DNA of 64,000 nucleotides from Methylomonas methanica (GTDB lineage Bacteria > Pseudomonadota > Gammaproteobacteria > Methylococcales > Methylomonadaceae): NCBI RefSeq assembly GCF_001644035.1, contig NZ_LUUG01000088.1, positions 105,191 to 169,190 of the forward strand, written 5' to 3'. The notes under the pieces are model-generated. The model saw only the letters and a program-made list of their open reading frames with translations, was not told the origin of the DNA and made no database searches. Every line of letters begins with the position of its first letter. The first letter of the stretch is position 1. Positions 8,616 to 17,802 of the stretch are shown here, in pieces. Made by a program: the position numbers and the translations under genes.

Positions 8616-10532
8616 ATGGCTCTTGTTAAAAAATCATCGAATGCAACGACAGTAACGCCGGCTAGCGGCACTACTTCGGCGGCTGCCGTTCGCGAAGCGG
8701 AGGCGCAGCGTAAAAAAGCCCGCACCCTGGGCAAACAGCAACAGGCGGCGGAGCGCATTGCGGCCGCCACCGGGCAATTGTCCTCCGGCATTAACGAAGC
8801 GGCATCTGCTGCCGAGGAGCTGAAACGCTCCTCCGACCAGATAGCGACGGGTGCCGAGGAAGCTTCCGGAGCTGCCCAGGAATCGTTGGCTGCATTCAAG
8901 CAAATCGAAGGCTCCATCCTTCGTCAACTACAAAATGCCGACATCAGTCAAACCAAGGCCGAGGCCACTCAGACCTTGGTTGCCAGGACCAGCGGTCAGG
9001 TTGCCACCATGATAAGCAATGTTGCCGTAGCCGCCCAACGCCAAAATGCTTCGGTGGAAATGGTGGCGCAACTGGAGAAACAGGCGGCTAACATCGGCGA
9101 CATCGTCAAGGCCGTAGCCCGTATCGCCGATCAAACCAATTTGCTGGCGCTAAACGCCGCCATCGAAGCGGCCCGTGCCGGCAAGCATGGCAAGGGATTT
9201 GCGGTCGTTGCCGATGAAGTCAGAACCCTGGCCGAGACCTCCGAGAAAAGCGCAAAACAAATTCAGGAGCTGGTCGGGCAGATTCAACAGGAAGTAAAGG
9301 TCATCGCCGAGGGTATCAGTACCTCGGCCAAGTCAGTTGAAGGCGAGGTGGAGAATGGCAAAACCATCACTATCCAACTGGAGAAGATTCGAGTCGACGC
9401 TGCGGAAATTGCCAAGGGAGTGCGGGAAATCGCCACCGGCGCCCAGCAGTCCAAAATCGCGGCACAACAGGCCTTGAAGGGCTCGGAAGATATCGCCGCC
9501 GCCGCCGAGGAACAATCCGCAGCGGCCGAGGAAACCGCTAAAACCGTGGAAGAACAGTCCCAGGCCTTGGGTGAATGCGAACAGGCGGCACAAAGTTTGT
9601 CCGAGCTGGCGGAAGATCTGAAGACCTCAACGGATGTCACCAAGAGTGCCGAGGAAGTCGCTTCCGCAGCCGAGGAATTATCCTCCGCCGTTGCGGAGAT
9701 CAACCGCTCCGGCGCTCAAATCATGGCGGCCATCGATCAAATACGCAAGGGCGCGGAAGTGCAGTCTGCGGGCACCGCCGAAGCCGCTACAGCAATTAAC
9801 CAGATTGAAAAGGGGCTGGAGTTGGCACAGGTGCGCGCTACGGATGGTTCGGAGAAGGTGTCCGCTATCAGAAGTTTGCTGGGTACAAACAAGACCTCAA
9901 TCGATGCCCTTATTACCGGGATTTTAACGTCGGCGGACTCTTCCAAGGGCAGTATCAAGCAAATTAAGGGCCTGGAATTGGTGTCGCGGCGGATTGACAA
10001 GATCGTCGATGCCATCACCACGGTTTCAATTCAGACCAATATGCTGGCGGTCAACGGCTCCATCGAAGCGGCACGGGCTGGGGAATTTGGCAAGGGATTC
10101 GTGGTAGTGGCAACCGACATTCGTAATCTGGCGCACGACTCCGCCGAAAATGCCGACCGTATCAAAGATTTGGTAAAGGCTGTGCAGGATCAGATTGGCG
10201 TGGTGGGACGCGATCTGGACGAGATCGCGATGAGTGCGTTGGGCGAGGTGGAAAAAGCCAAGCTCACCACTGCCAGTCTGGTGACCATCGAAACTGATAT
10301 TGCGGATGTGGAAACCGGCACTCAGGAAATTCTGACGGCATCCAACGAAATTGCCGCCGCCACGGCACAGGTTAAAAAAGGCATCGAGCAGATTGCCGCC
10401 GCTGCGCAACAAGCCGACAAAGCCTCGACCGAGGCCGCCTCCGCCGCCAAACAGCAATCTCAGGGCGCCGAAGAATTGGCCGCAGCCATCGAAGAGATCG
10501 CCTCGCTGGCCGACGAATTACAAAGTGCCTAA
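8616..10532 (+). CDS. Soluble chemoreceptor with two MCP signalling domains in tandem (638 aa)
   Basis: This is a methyl-accepting chemotaxis-type protein with no membrane segment or recognisable ligand domain. It is almost entirely Ala/Glu/Gln-rich coiled coil. Two hairpin-tip motifs are present. The first, near residue 175, reads '[15 protein letters not shown]' followed by 'GKGFAVVADEVRTLAE'. The second, near residue 475, reads 'NMLAVNGSIEAARAG' followed by 'GKGFVVVATDIRNLAH'. The tip is the region that contacts CheA and CheW, so one chain may offer two contact sites. The second tip is less canonical (V-N-G-S, and ATDI for ADEV). It is the first gene of the chemosensory operon, with an AAGGAGAA site. 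Repeated A-A-E-E segments make the long coiled coils. Confidence 0.92.
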   Translation: MALVKKSSNATTVTPASGTTSAAAVREAEAQRKKARTLGKQQQAAERIAAATGQLSSGINEAASAAEELKRSSDQIATGAEEASGAAQESLAAFKQIEGSILRQLQNADISQTKAEATQTLVARTSGQVATMISNVAVAAQRQNASVEMVAQLEKQAANIGDIVKAVARIADQTNLLALNAAIEAARAGKHGKGFAVVADEVRTLAETSEKSAKQIQELVGQIQQEVKVIAEGISTSAKSVEGEVENGKTITIQLEKIRVDAAEIAKGVREIATGAQQSKIAAQQALKGSEDIAAAAEEQSAAAEETAKTVEEQSQALGECEQAAQSLSELAEDLKTSTDVTKSAEEVASAAEELSSAVAEINRSGAQIMAAIDQIRKGAEVQSAGTAEAATAINQIEKGLELAQVRATDGSEKVSAIRSLLGTNKTSIDALITGILTSADSSKGSIKQIKGLELVSRRIDKIVDAITTVSIQTNMLAVNGSIEAARAGEFGKGFVVVATDIRNLAHDSAENADRIKDLVKAVQDQIGVVGRDLDEIAMSALGEVEKAKLTTASLVTIETDIADVETGTQEILTASNEIAAATAQVKKGIEQIAAAAQQADKASTEAASAAKQQSQGAEELAAAIEEIASLADELQSA

Positions 10533-10547
10533 ACATTAAGGAGAGCC

Positions 10548-12134
10548 ATGATGACCAACAATAATCAGGAACAACCGGAAGAGCTACCCAGTAGCGAAAC
10601 GGGACGAACGGGCAATGCTGAAGATAATATTGAAGAGCAAGTATCCGACATCCGCCAATTTGTCACCTTTATCGCCGGGGATGAGGTTTTCGCCGTGGAT
10701 ATGGCGCCGGTACAGGAGATTATCCGGGTACCGGAGGTCGTGCGAGTGCCACTGTCGCCCGCCACGCTCGATGGCCTGGCCAATCTGCGCGGCAAGGTGT
10801 TACCCATTATCAGTCTGCGGCGGATTTTTGGTTTCGCGGAACGTGAACATGACGACTCATCTCGGGCGTTGGTCATTGACATTGGGCAACCCCTGGGCTT
10901 CGTGGTGGACAAGGTGGCCAGCGTGGTCGGCGTCGAGCCCGCAAGGATCGAGGGGGTGGGCTCGATTCAGAGCACGGTGAATACCGAGTTGCTGTCCGGC
11001 ATCATTAAGGATGTCGGCGGTCACGCCATGGTCATGGTGCTGGATTTTGCCAAGCTGATCGCCCAGGAATTTACTGAAATCGCCGCTGTTGCCAAGACTG
11101 CGGCCACGACAGGTGGACTGATGGCCAGCAGCGAAGTGGAGGAAGAAGAAGTCAGCGACGAATTGCAACTGGTCAGCTTCGATGTGGCCGGGCAAGAGTA
11201 CGCCATCACCATTGACGATGTGCAAGAGATTGTCCAGGTGCCGGAGACCATTATTCATGTGCCGCATTCGCAGTCCCATGTGCTCGGTGTCATGACACTA
11301 CGCAACCGCTTGCTGCCGCTGGTAAGCCTGCGCCGTATGTTTGCCCTGCCGCCGCAAGCCGCCGACGAGCATAGCCGGATTGTCGTGGTGTCTCTGGGCA
11401 CCGCTTCGGTGGGCATCGTCATGGATAGCGTCAACGAGGTGCTGCGGGTGGGCAAAGCAGATGTTGAAGCCATGCCGTCTCTGTTGGCCCGCGAGGGCGA
11501 ACTGAACGACATTGCTGAAATCTGCCGACTGGACGGCGGCAAGCGCCTGGTGTCGATTATTTCCGCCGACAACTTGTTTCACCACTCAGCCATCAAGGAG
11601 GCATTGACGACCGTGGAAAACTTACAGGATGACAAGCAAAATGCAGAGACTGCCGAGGACGATGTGTCGCTGGATGACGACGAACAGGTGGTGGTGTTTC
11701 GGCTCGGTAAGGAAGAGTTTGGCGTCCCGATAGACAGTGTGCAGGAGATCGTGCGGGTGCCGGAAGAATTAACCCATGTGCCCAAGGCGCCACCCTTCGT
11801 CGAGGGAGTCATCAACCTGCGCGGTGCGGTGCTGCCGGTCATCGATTTACGCCGGCGGCTTGGCTTGCCAAGCGTCGAGCGCTCGGATCGGCAGCGGGTC
11901 ATGGTGTTCCTGATCAAAGGCATGCGCACCGGCTTCATCGTGGACTCGGTGGCCGAAGTGCTGAGGATACAAAAGTCCAGCATCGAACCCGCCCCGCGCT
12001 TATCCAGCGAGCAAGGAAACCTATTGGCGCGCATGGCTAATCTGGAAAAGCAACATCGCATGGTGCAATTGATCGTACCGGCGCATCTGGTGGAAGACCA
12101 TGAACTGGCCGATCTGACCAAGGTAGCGGCGTGA
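10548..12134 (+). CDS. Triple-domain CheW-like coupling protein (528 aa)
   Basis: Three CheW domains lie in one chain, at about residues 36-175, 205-350 and 375-520. Each begins with a 'F-x-x-G-x-E-x-F/Y-A/G-V-x-I/D' strand and contains 'VQEIIRVPEVVRVP', 'VQEIVQVPETIIHVP' or 'VQEIVRVPEELTHVP'. Each also has the 'NLRGKVLPIISLRR'-type loop and a 'GFVVDKVASVV'-type strand. Linkers between domains are acidic and probably flexible. Normal CheW has one domain and bridges receptor and CheA; a triple version could crosslink arrays. It starts at ATG 10548 with AAGGAGAG upstream, 15 bases after the receptor gene. No single-domain CheW is present in the cluster. Confidence 0.93.
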   Translation: MMTNNNQEQPEELPSSETGRTGNAEDNIEEQVSDIRQFVTFIAGDEVFAVDMAPVQEIIRVPEVVRVPLSPATLDGLANLRGKVLPIISLRRIFGFAEREHDDSSRALVIDIGQPLGFVVDKVASVVGVEPARIEGVGSIQSTVNTELLSGIIKDVGGHAMVMVLDFAKLIAQEFTEIAAVAKTAATTGGLMASSEVEEEEVSDELQLVSFDVAGQEYAITIDDVQEIVQVPETIIHVPHSQSHVLGVMTLRNRLLPLVSLRRMFALPPQAADEHSRIVVVSLGTASVGIVMDSVNEVLRVGKADVEAMPSLLAREGELNDIAEICRLDGGKRLVSIISADNLFHHSAIKEALTTVENLQDDKQNAETAEDDVSLDDDEQVVVFRLGKEEFGVPIDSVQEIVRVPEELTHVPKAPPFVEGVINLRGAVLPVIDLRRRLGLPSVERSDRQRVMVFLIKGMRTGFIVDSVAEVLRIQKSSIEPAPRLSSEQGNLLARMANLEKQHRMVQLIVPAHLVEDHELADLTKVAA

Positions 12135-12146
12135 TGCTAGCGGATT

Positions 12147-13226
12147 ATGCTCATGATTAAGCTGCTCATCGTCGATGACTCGGCATTAATGCGCCGGCAA
12201 CTGACCACCCTGTTCGAAGCCGAAGGTGATTTCGAAATTCGCCAGGCCAGAAATGGCAAGGAAGCGGTGGATGAAAACCGCGCATTTCAGCCTAACGTCA
12301 TTTCCCTGGACATCAACATGCCGGAGATGGACGGCATCACCGCGCTGTCGCTGATCATGGCGGAGCGCCCCGTCCCCGTCGTCATGGTTTCATCGCTCAC
12401 CGAGAAGGGGGCACTGGCCACCTTCGAGGCGCTGAATCTGGGGGCGGTAGACTACATTGCCAAGCCCGGCGGCACCATTTCACTGTCCATCGGCGAAATC
12501 AAAAACGAACTGGTGAGTAAGATACGCACCGCCGCTCGGGCCAAAATCAAGGCTAAAGGGCAGCCCACTCGCGGTCTGGCCCAACGTTTGCGAGAAGAGC
12601 GGGAAAAGCCTGCTCCCCCGCGTCCGCTTGCGGTGCGGCGCGGCGTTGTCGGCGAGGGCTTGGTGATCGTCGGCGTGTCTACCGGTGGGCCGCGTACCCT
12701 TGAGGATATCCTGCCATTGCTGCCGGTGGATTTCCCCTGGCCGGTATTGGTGGCTCAGCACATGCCTGCTTCCTTCACTCGACCTTTCGCCGAACGCTTG
12801 AATGTGCTTTGTCCGCTCGCCGTGGTGGAAGCTGATCATCCGATGCCTATCGAGCCAGGCACCATTTATATCGGCAAGGGCGGCGCGGACATGGTGCTAG
12901 TCAAAAGAGCCGGCAAACTGACGGTACTGGCGAAGCCGGAAAGCCGCGAATTTCTCTGGCATCCGTCGGTAGAGTTGATGGGGCGCTCCGCCCTCGAACA
13001 TTGCGATCCGTCACGGGTGGTGGCGGTGATGCTCACCGGCATGGGTTACGACGGAGCGGACGCTTTTACCGAAATCAAGAAGCGCGGCGGTCGCACCATT
13101 GCCGAATCCGAACAGTCGGCGGTAGTGTTTGGTATGCCGGCGGAGCTGATCGAACGCGGCGGTGCCAGCGTGGTGCTGCCTTCGGAAAAAGTAGCCGCCC
13201 AGATCAATGCCTGGGCCGGACGATAG
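12147..13226 (+). CDS. cheB: CheB protein-glutamate methylesterase/response regulator
   Basis: CheB removes methyl groups from receptors when phosphorylated by CheA. The receiver domain (1-125) has the acidic pair D10-D11 and the phospho-acceptor in 'SLDINMPEMDG' (D55 from this start). The methylesterase domain (about 170-355) shows the catalytic serine in 'VGVSTGGPRTLE', histidine in 'VAQHMPASFTRPFA' and aspartate in 'MLTGMGYDGADAF'. Total length is typical. A second in-frame ATG at 12153 is an alternative start; neither has a strong ribosome site, so coupling to cheW 12 bases upstream is likely. Confidence 0.95.
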   Translation: MLMIKLLIVDDSALMRRQLTTLFEAEGDFEIRQARNGKEAVDENRAFQPNVISLDINMPEMDGITALSLIMAERPVPVVMVSSLTEKGALATFEALNLGAVDYIAKPGGTISLSIGEIKNELVSKIRTAARAKIKAKGQPTRGLAQRLREEREKPAPPRPLAVRRGVVGEGLVIVGVSTGGPRTLEDILPLLPVDFPWPVLVAQHMPASFTRPFAERLNVLCPLAVVEADHPMPIEPGTIYIGKGGADMVLVKRAGKLTVLAKPESREFLWHPSVELMGRSALEHCDPSRVVAVMLTGMGYDGADAFTEIKKRGGRTIAESEQSAVVFGMPAELIERGGASVVLPSEKVAAQINAWAGR

Positions 13227-13234
13227 GAGAGACC

Positions 13235-13858
13235 ATGGCCCTTATCAAAACACAAACACACCAACCCATCGCCCATGACGAGCGCAAACAAGCACGCGAT
13301 TGCAATAGCCTGCTGTTGGAGCTGGAAAATGATAACCCCATGGCCCGGCGCTGGGCGGCGCGAGATCTAGCGGATTGTCCGGCAGCGTCCGCTGCGCTGG
13401 TAAGCCGTCTACAACTTGAAGACGATGTATCGGTGCGTGAAGTCATCCTCACCACCTTGACAGTAATGGGCAATGAAGTGGCGGTCGTTGGTCTGGTTAA
13501 CTGCCTCAGGAGTGAGAAAGTTGCCTTGCGTAACGAGGCCATCGAAGCGATGAAACAGCTACCCGACGAGGTGGCGCCGATCATGCGCGGACTGCTCGCC
13601 GACGCCGACCCGGATGTACGCATCTTTGCCGTCAACATCCTGGAATCCTTGCGTCACCCGGAGGTCGAGTCCTGGTTGATTTCGGTGATTGACCATGACC
13701 CCGAGTTGAACGTCTGCGCCACGGCGGTGGATTTACTCGGCGAAGTGGGGTCATCCGCTTCACGGGAGCCTCTGCTGCGCCTCAAGGCTCGCTATACGCA
13801 AGTGCCTTATATCCAGTTTGCCACGGATCTGGCCCTGAAACGTATCAGCGATGGTTGA
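13235..13858 (+). CDS. HEAT-repeat protein embedded in the chemosensory operon (207 aa)
   Basis: This is an all-helical repeat protein with no enzymatic motif. Pairs of helices recur every 30-35 residues from about residue 35, e.g. 'MARRWAARDLADCP', 'VSVREVILTTLTVMGN', 'VALRNEAIEAMKQLPD', 'PDVRIFAVNILESLRHPE' and 'LNVCATAVDLLGEVGS'. HEAT repeats usually mediate protein-protein contact, so it may scaffold or adapt CheB, CheR or CheA (inference). ATG 13235 has an AGGAGA site that overlaps the cheB stop. Its end overlaps the start of cheR by 8 bases. HEAT proteins are not part of the standard E. coli chemotaxis set. Confidence 0.85.
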   Translation: MALIKTQTHQPIAHDERKQARDCNSLLLELENDNPMARRWAARDLADCPAASAALVSRLQLEDDVSVREVILTTLTVMGNEVAVVGLVNCLRSEKVALRNEAIEAMKQLPDEVAPIMRGLLADADPDVRIFAVNILESLRHPEVESWLISVIDHDPELNVCATAVDLLGEVGSSASREPLLRLKARYTQVPYIQFATDLALKRISDG

Positions 13859-14711
13859 TGCAACGATGGCCGCGATCAGTATCAGCGAATCGGAATTCGA
13901 GAAATTTCGCGAGTTCTTCTATCGCAAGACCGGCATTCAGTTCGAGTCGTCGAAGCGCTATTTCGTTGACAAGCGACTGGAGGAACGGATTGAACTGACT
14001 CATAGCGGCAACTTCCGGGCTTATTTCACCAAATTGCGCTTCGAGGCATCGGGCGCAGAATTGCAGCAATTGACCAACCTGATGACGGTCAATGAAACCT
14101 ATTTTTTCCGTGAAGAATATCAGTTTCAATGTTTGGTCAAATCCCTTCTTCCCGAGATCACCGGCCGCAAGCGCGACAATACGCCCATTCGAATTTGGGC
14201 AATACCGTCGTCCTCGGGCGAGGAAGCTTATTCCATTGCCATCTATTTGCTGGAGTTCTGGGCCGGCATCAATGACTGGGACATTGAGATTATTTCCTCC
14301 GACATCGACACCAAAATTCTGGCTTTGGCGCGGCACGGACAATACTCGGTTCGTTCAGTGCAACACCTGCCGGAGAAGTTGCTGCGCAAATATTTCACGC
14401 GGCAGGCAGAGAATTATCAAATCTGTGACGACTTGCGCGAGGCGGTGGAATTTACCCGCGTCAATCTTTCCGAACGTATTGATACCCGCGCCTATCGCAA
14501 CTTTGACATCATCTTTTGCCGCAACCTGCTGATCTATTTTGACGACGCTTCACGCAAAGCCGCCGCGGAAACCTTTTATGACGCCATGAAACCCGGTGCT
14601 TACATTTGTCTTGGTCACTCCGAATCGATGAGCCGATTCTCATCCCTGTACAAAGTGCGCAAGTTTCCCGAAGCGATCGTTTATCAAAAACCCCTCCTGG
14701 AGGCACGATGA
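13851..14711 (+). CDS. cheR: CheR chemoreceptor methyltransferase
   Basis: CheR transfers methyl groups from S-adenosylmethionine to receptor glutamates, opposing CheB. The N-terminal helical domain (about 10-75) contains 'FREFFYRKTGIQFESSKRYF'. The catalytic domain follows, with 'TYFFREEYQF', the SAM loop region 'IRIWAIPSSSGEEAYSIAIYLLE', 'IISSDIDTKILALARHGQY' and 'FDIIFCRNLLIYFDDASR'. In the SAM loop the usual 'WSAxCSTGEEPYS' is altered to 'WAIPSSSGEEAYS', so the cysteine is replaced. The length of 286 is normal. Its start overlaps the HEAT gene by 8 bases; a second ATG at 13866 is possible. Its stop overlaps the next start as ATGA. Confidence 0.93.
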   Translation: MVDATMAAISISESEFEKFREFFYRKTGIQFESSKRYFVDKRLEERIELTHSGNFRAYFTKLRFEASGAELQQLTNLMTVNETYFFREEYQFQCLVKSLLPEITGRKRDNTPIRIWAIPSSSGEEAYSIAIYLLEFWAGINDWDIEIISSDIDTKILALARHGQYSVRSVQHLPEKLLRKYFTRQAENYQICDDLREAVEFTRVNLSERIDTRAYRNFDIIFCRNLLIYFDDASRKAAAETFYDAMKPGAYICLGHSESMSRFSSLYKVRKFPEAIVYQKPLLEAR

Positions 14712-15079
14712 AACGCATCCTGATTGTCGATGACGCTGCCACGGTTCGACTGTATCACCGCCAGATCCTGGAGGCCGCAGGCTATAAGGTGTATGAGGCG
14801 GTCAACGGTATCGAGGCCCTGGAAAAATCCCTGCAACAGCCCTTCGATCTGTACGTGGTGGATATCAACATGCCCAAGCTGGATGGCTACGGTTTCTTGC
14901 GAGAACTCAGATCCCAGGATATTTATCAGGCGCCGGCCATAATGGTCTCCACCGAGGCGCAGACCAGTGATCATCAGCAAGCCTTTGCCGCCGGCGCCAA
15001 CGCCTATCTGGTCAAACCGGTGAAGCCGGAGCAATTGCTGATCCAGGTCAAACTGATGATCGGGGAAGCACGGGGATGA
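14708..15079 (+). CDS. CheY-like single-domain response regulator
   Basis: This is a stand-alone receiver domain of 123 residues. Key residues are D8-D9, phospho-acceptor D52 in 'VVDINMPKLDG', T/S in 'MVSTEAQ' and K in 'YLVKPVKPEQ'. It would be phosphorylated by the CheA encoded immediately downstream. The start at 14708 is set by its ATGA overlap with cheR and by the receiver's usual N-terminus; the gene ends with another ATGA overlap with cheA. Its output (motor or other) is unknown; no CheZ or CheC/CheX phosphatase is encoded here. Confidence 0.93.
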   Translation: MKRILIVDDAATVRLYHRQILEAAGYKVYEAVNGIEALEKSLQQPFDLYVVDINMPKLDGYGFLRELRSQDIYQAPAIMVSTEAQTSDHQQAFAAGANAYLVKPVKPEQLLIQVKLMIGEARG

Positions 15080-17802
15080 CGCCCTTACTCGAACAATTCC
15101 TCTCCGAGGCGCGCGACTTCCTGGAAGGTATCGGCGAAAAGTTGATGCAGTTGGAAGATGCGCCAGGCGATGCCGAGTTGATGACGGCGCTGTTTCGAAT
15201 GGTGCATACCCTCAAGGGCAATAGCGGGCTGTTCGACTTCCCGGAAATGACTAGGGTATTACACGCCGGCGAAGACTTGATGGACGCGGTGCGCCACGAG
15301 CAGGTGGAATACTCCCAGGATCTGGCCGACCGTCTGCTGGATGCGATGGATTTTGTCGGCATGCTCTGCGATGAAGTCGAGGCGAAGGGCAGTATCGGCG
15401 CGCACCATGCCGCCGATTCGGCAAGGTTGGCGGAGTCGCTACGCCGATTGATCGCCAGCGTCGACGCCGCCGCCGCGGTGGTTGCGGTGGTGGCTAGTGC
15501 TTTGCCGAACGCGCTGACTGAAACCGGCATCGTCGTGGCCGAAGCCGATCTGCCGCCCCTGGTCGATATCCCTGAAAGCATACGCATGGACGCCTACCGT
15601 CAGGCTTGTGGCGGCGTGGATTTGCACTGGCTGGACTACACGCCGGCGGCAGACTGTTTCTTCCAGGGCGACGACCCGTTTTTCCAGGCCCGGGGCACGC
15701 CCGGCTTTTTGTGGGGGAGCATTACGGTACGCCAACCGTGGCCGGCCTTGGCCGAACTGGACGCTTATCGCTGCGTCCTGGAGTTCCATCTATTGACCAC
15801 CGCGCCGCGTGAACAACTGGACGAGTACTACCGCTATGTGCCGGATCAAGTCCGGATGATTCCGGTGACGCCTTTGTTTCTGGCCTTGCCTCAAGGCAAT
15901 CGTAACGGCGGACCCGTAGCCTACGAAAATTTTGTCGACAAAGCCTTGGGACTTCTAGGCGCTAACCAGCTAGAGGATTTGGTTCTTGCCGCCAGTAACC
16001 TGATCGAGCTCTCCAGTTTGGAGCTATGGCTGTCTTCGGCCTTGCGCTGGCTTTTGCTGGTGATGGAATTGGAGCCGGAAAACCGGAATGCGTTTGCCAA
16101 GATCATTGAGTCTTTGCGCCGTCAAAGTCCGCCGAAGTGGACCGAGCTCCTACCGAAGGTAACTGGGGGAAATCCGCCTGCTAAAACCGAACTCCACCTA
16201 TCACAACACAGCCTGACGCCCGAAGAAGCCGAAGTCATGACTAAAATGCTTGACGTGCAGCGGGAAATCCTCAACCTGCCGATTCAGGAAAACTGGCAGC
16301 TAGGGCGGATCAAGGCGGTGGCCGCTACATTGACCGGTTGCCTGATGGCCAGCGGCGATGTTGCTGCGCGTGCCGGACTGGAAGCGGCGACGGCCATGGC
16401 GCTGGAAGAGGCTGCATCACTCCCGCTTTTGGCTTGGCTGGATCAGTTTCAGCAAACGCGGTCTACAGCCAGCGTCGAGAGCTTGGTGAATCAAGCCGAC
16501 GTCGGCGTTCCGGTTCCGCGAAACTTGTCCGAGATCCAGTCGGATCTCTCGGCAGATGCTGTGCGAGTCTCGGATGTGGATGCAGAGGCGAAATTCGGCC
16601 GCCGCGCCGAAGATGCTGGCATCGGCCCCAAAAGCCTCAAGGTTGATCAGCAGAAAATCGACCGGCTGATGAATCTGATCGGCGAAATGGTGGTATCGAA
16701 AAACGCCTTGCCTTATCTGGCCGGACGCGCCGAGGATGTTTTTGGGGTGCGCGATCTGTCCCGTGAAATCAAAGCTCAATATACGGTGATCAACCGCATC
16801 GCCGAGGAAATGCAGGATGCCATCATGCAGGTGCGGATGATGCCGGTGTCCTTTGTATTTCAACGCTTTCCGCGCCTGGTGCGAGATACCTCTCGCAAAC
16901 TGGGCAAGGAAGTCAACCTGGTGCTGGTTGGCGAAGATACCGAAGCCGACAAGAATGTCATCGAAGCTCTGGGCGATCCCTTGGTACACATCGTCCGGAA
17001 CAGCCTCGATCATGGTTTCGAACAGCCCGACGAGCGTCGTGCTGTCGGCAAGCCGGTTGCCGGTACCCTCACTATTCGCGCCAGCCAAGAATCCGACCGG
17101 GTGGTGATTGAAATTCAGGATGACGGCAAAGGCATAGACCCTGATATTGTCAAACGCAAAGCCTATCAGAAAGGCATCATCGACGAAGCCACTTTAGAGC
17201 GAATCAGCGATCAAGACGCCATCAATCTGATTTTTGCGGCGGGTTTGTCGACAGTGGATGTCATTTCGGATTTATCCGGACGCGGCGTGGGGATGGACGT
17301 GGTGCGCACTGCGGTGGAGAAGGTAAATGGCGCTATTTCATTGGAAAGTGAAATAGGCAAAGGTACCCGGATTCGCCTGTCATTACCGCTGTCGATGGCG
17401 GTTACTCATGTCATGCTGATCGAATCAGCCGGCCAGACCTTTGGCATACCTATGGATAGTGTGCTGGAAACGGTACGGGTGCCGTGTGCAAGTATCAGTT
17501 CCATCAAACAGAGCCTCGTCACGGTATTGCGCGGGAATATCGTGCCTTTAAAATCCATTAACGCCTTACTGGCTATTGCTGCCCCACCACAAGCCAATTC
17601 CGATCACGAGTTAGCCGTTTTGGTGGTTCGGTGCGGCAACGAAGCCGTAGGGCTGCTGGTCGACGATTTCCGGGAAACGGTAGACATAATCCTAAAGCCT
17701 ATGACCGGGGTACTGGCTGATATTCCGGTCTACGCCGGCTCTGCTTTGATGGGGGACGGATCGGTGTTGATGGTTTTAAATATCAAGGAGTTATTGCCAT
17801 GA
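15076..17802 (+). CDS. cheA: CheA chemotaxis histidine kinase with a long central region (908 aa)
   Basis: This is the central kinase of the pathway. The Hpt domain (1-110) carries phospho-histidine H44 in 'MVHTLKGNSG'. Residues about 150-520 form a long region without a clear CheY-binding P2 domain; part reads like an alpha/beta-rich domain ('DVRLH..'-type segments are not evident) and I cannot name it. The dimerisation helices start near 520 ('VDQQKIDRLMNLIGEMV'). The ATPase has 'HIVRNSLDHGFE', 'IQDDGKGID' and 'DLSGRGVGMDVV'. The CheW-like regulatory domain is about 770-905. At 908 residues it is longer than E. coli CheA (about 650) because of the central insert. It overlaps neighbours by 4 bases on both sides. 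Confidence 0.95.
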   Translation: MTPLLEQFLSEARDFLEGIGEKLMQLEDAPGDAELMTALFRMVHTLKGNSGLFDFPEMTRVLHAGEDLMDAVRHEQVEYSQDLADRLLDAMDFVGMLCDEVEAKGSIGAHHAADSARLAESLRRLIASVDAAAAVVAVVASALPNALTETGIVVAEADLPPLVDIPESIRMDAYRQACGGVDLHWLDYTPAADCFFQGDDPFFQARGTPGFLWGSITVRQPWPALAELDAYRCVLEFHLLTTAPREQLDEYYRYVPDQVRMIPVTPLFLALPQGNRNGGPVAYENFVDKALGLLGANQLEDLVLAASNLIELSSLELWLSSALRWLLLVMELEPENRNAFAKIIESLRRQSPPKWTELLPKVTGGNPPAKTELHLSQHSLTPEEAEVMTKMLDVQREILNLPIQENWQLGRIKAVAATLTGCLMASGDVAARAGLEAATAMALEEAASLPLLAWLDQFQQTRSTASVESLVNQADVGVPVPRNLSEIQSDLSADAVRVSDVDAEAKFGRRAEDAGIGPKSLKVDQQKIDRLMNLIGEMVVSKNALPYLAGRAEDVFGVRDLSREIKAQYTVINRIAEEMQDAIMQVRMMPVSFVFQRFPRLVRDTSRKLGKEVNLVLVGEDTEADKNVIEALGDPLVHIVRNSLDHGFEQPDERRAVGKPVAGTLTIRASQESDRVVIEIQDDGKGIDPDIVKRKAYQKGIIDEATLERISDQDAINLIFAAGLSTVDVISDLSGRGVGMDVVRTAVEKVNGAISLESEIGKGTRIRLSLPLSMAVTHVMLIESAGQTFGIPMDSVLETVRVPCASISSIKQSLVTVLRGNIVPLKSINALLAIAAPPQANSDHELAVLVVRCGNEAVGLLVDDFRETVDIILKPMTGVLADIPVYAGSALMGDGSVLMVLNIKELLP

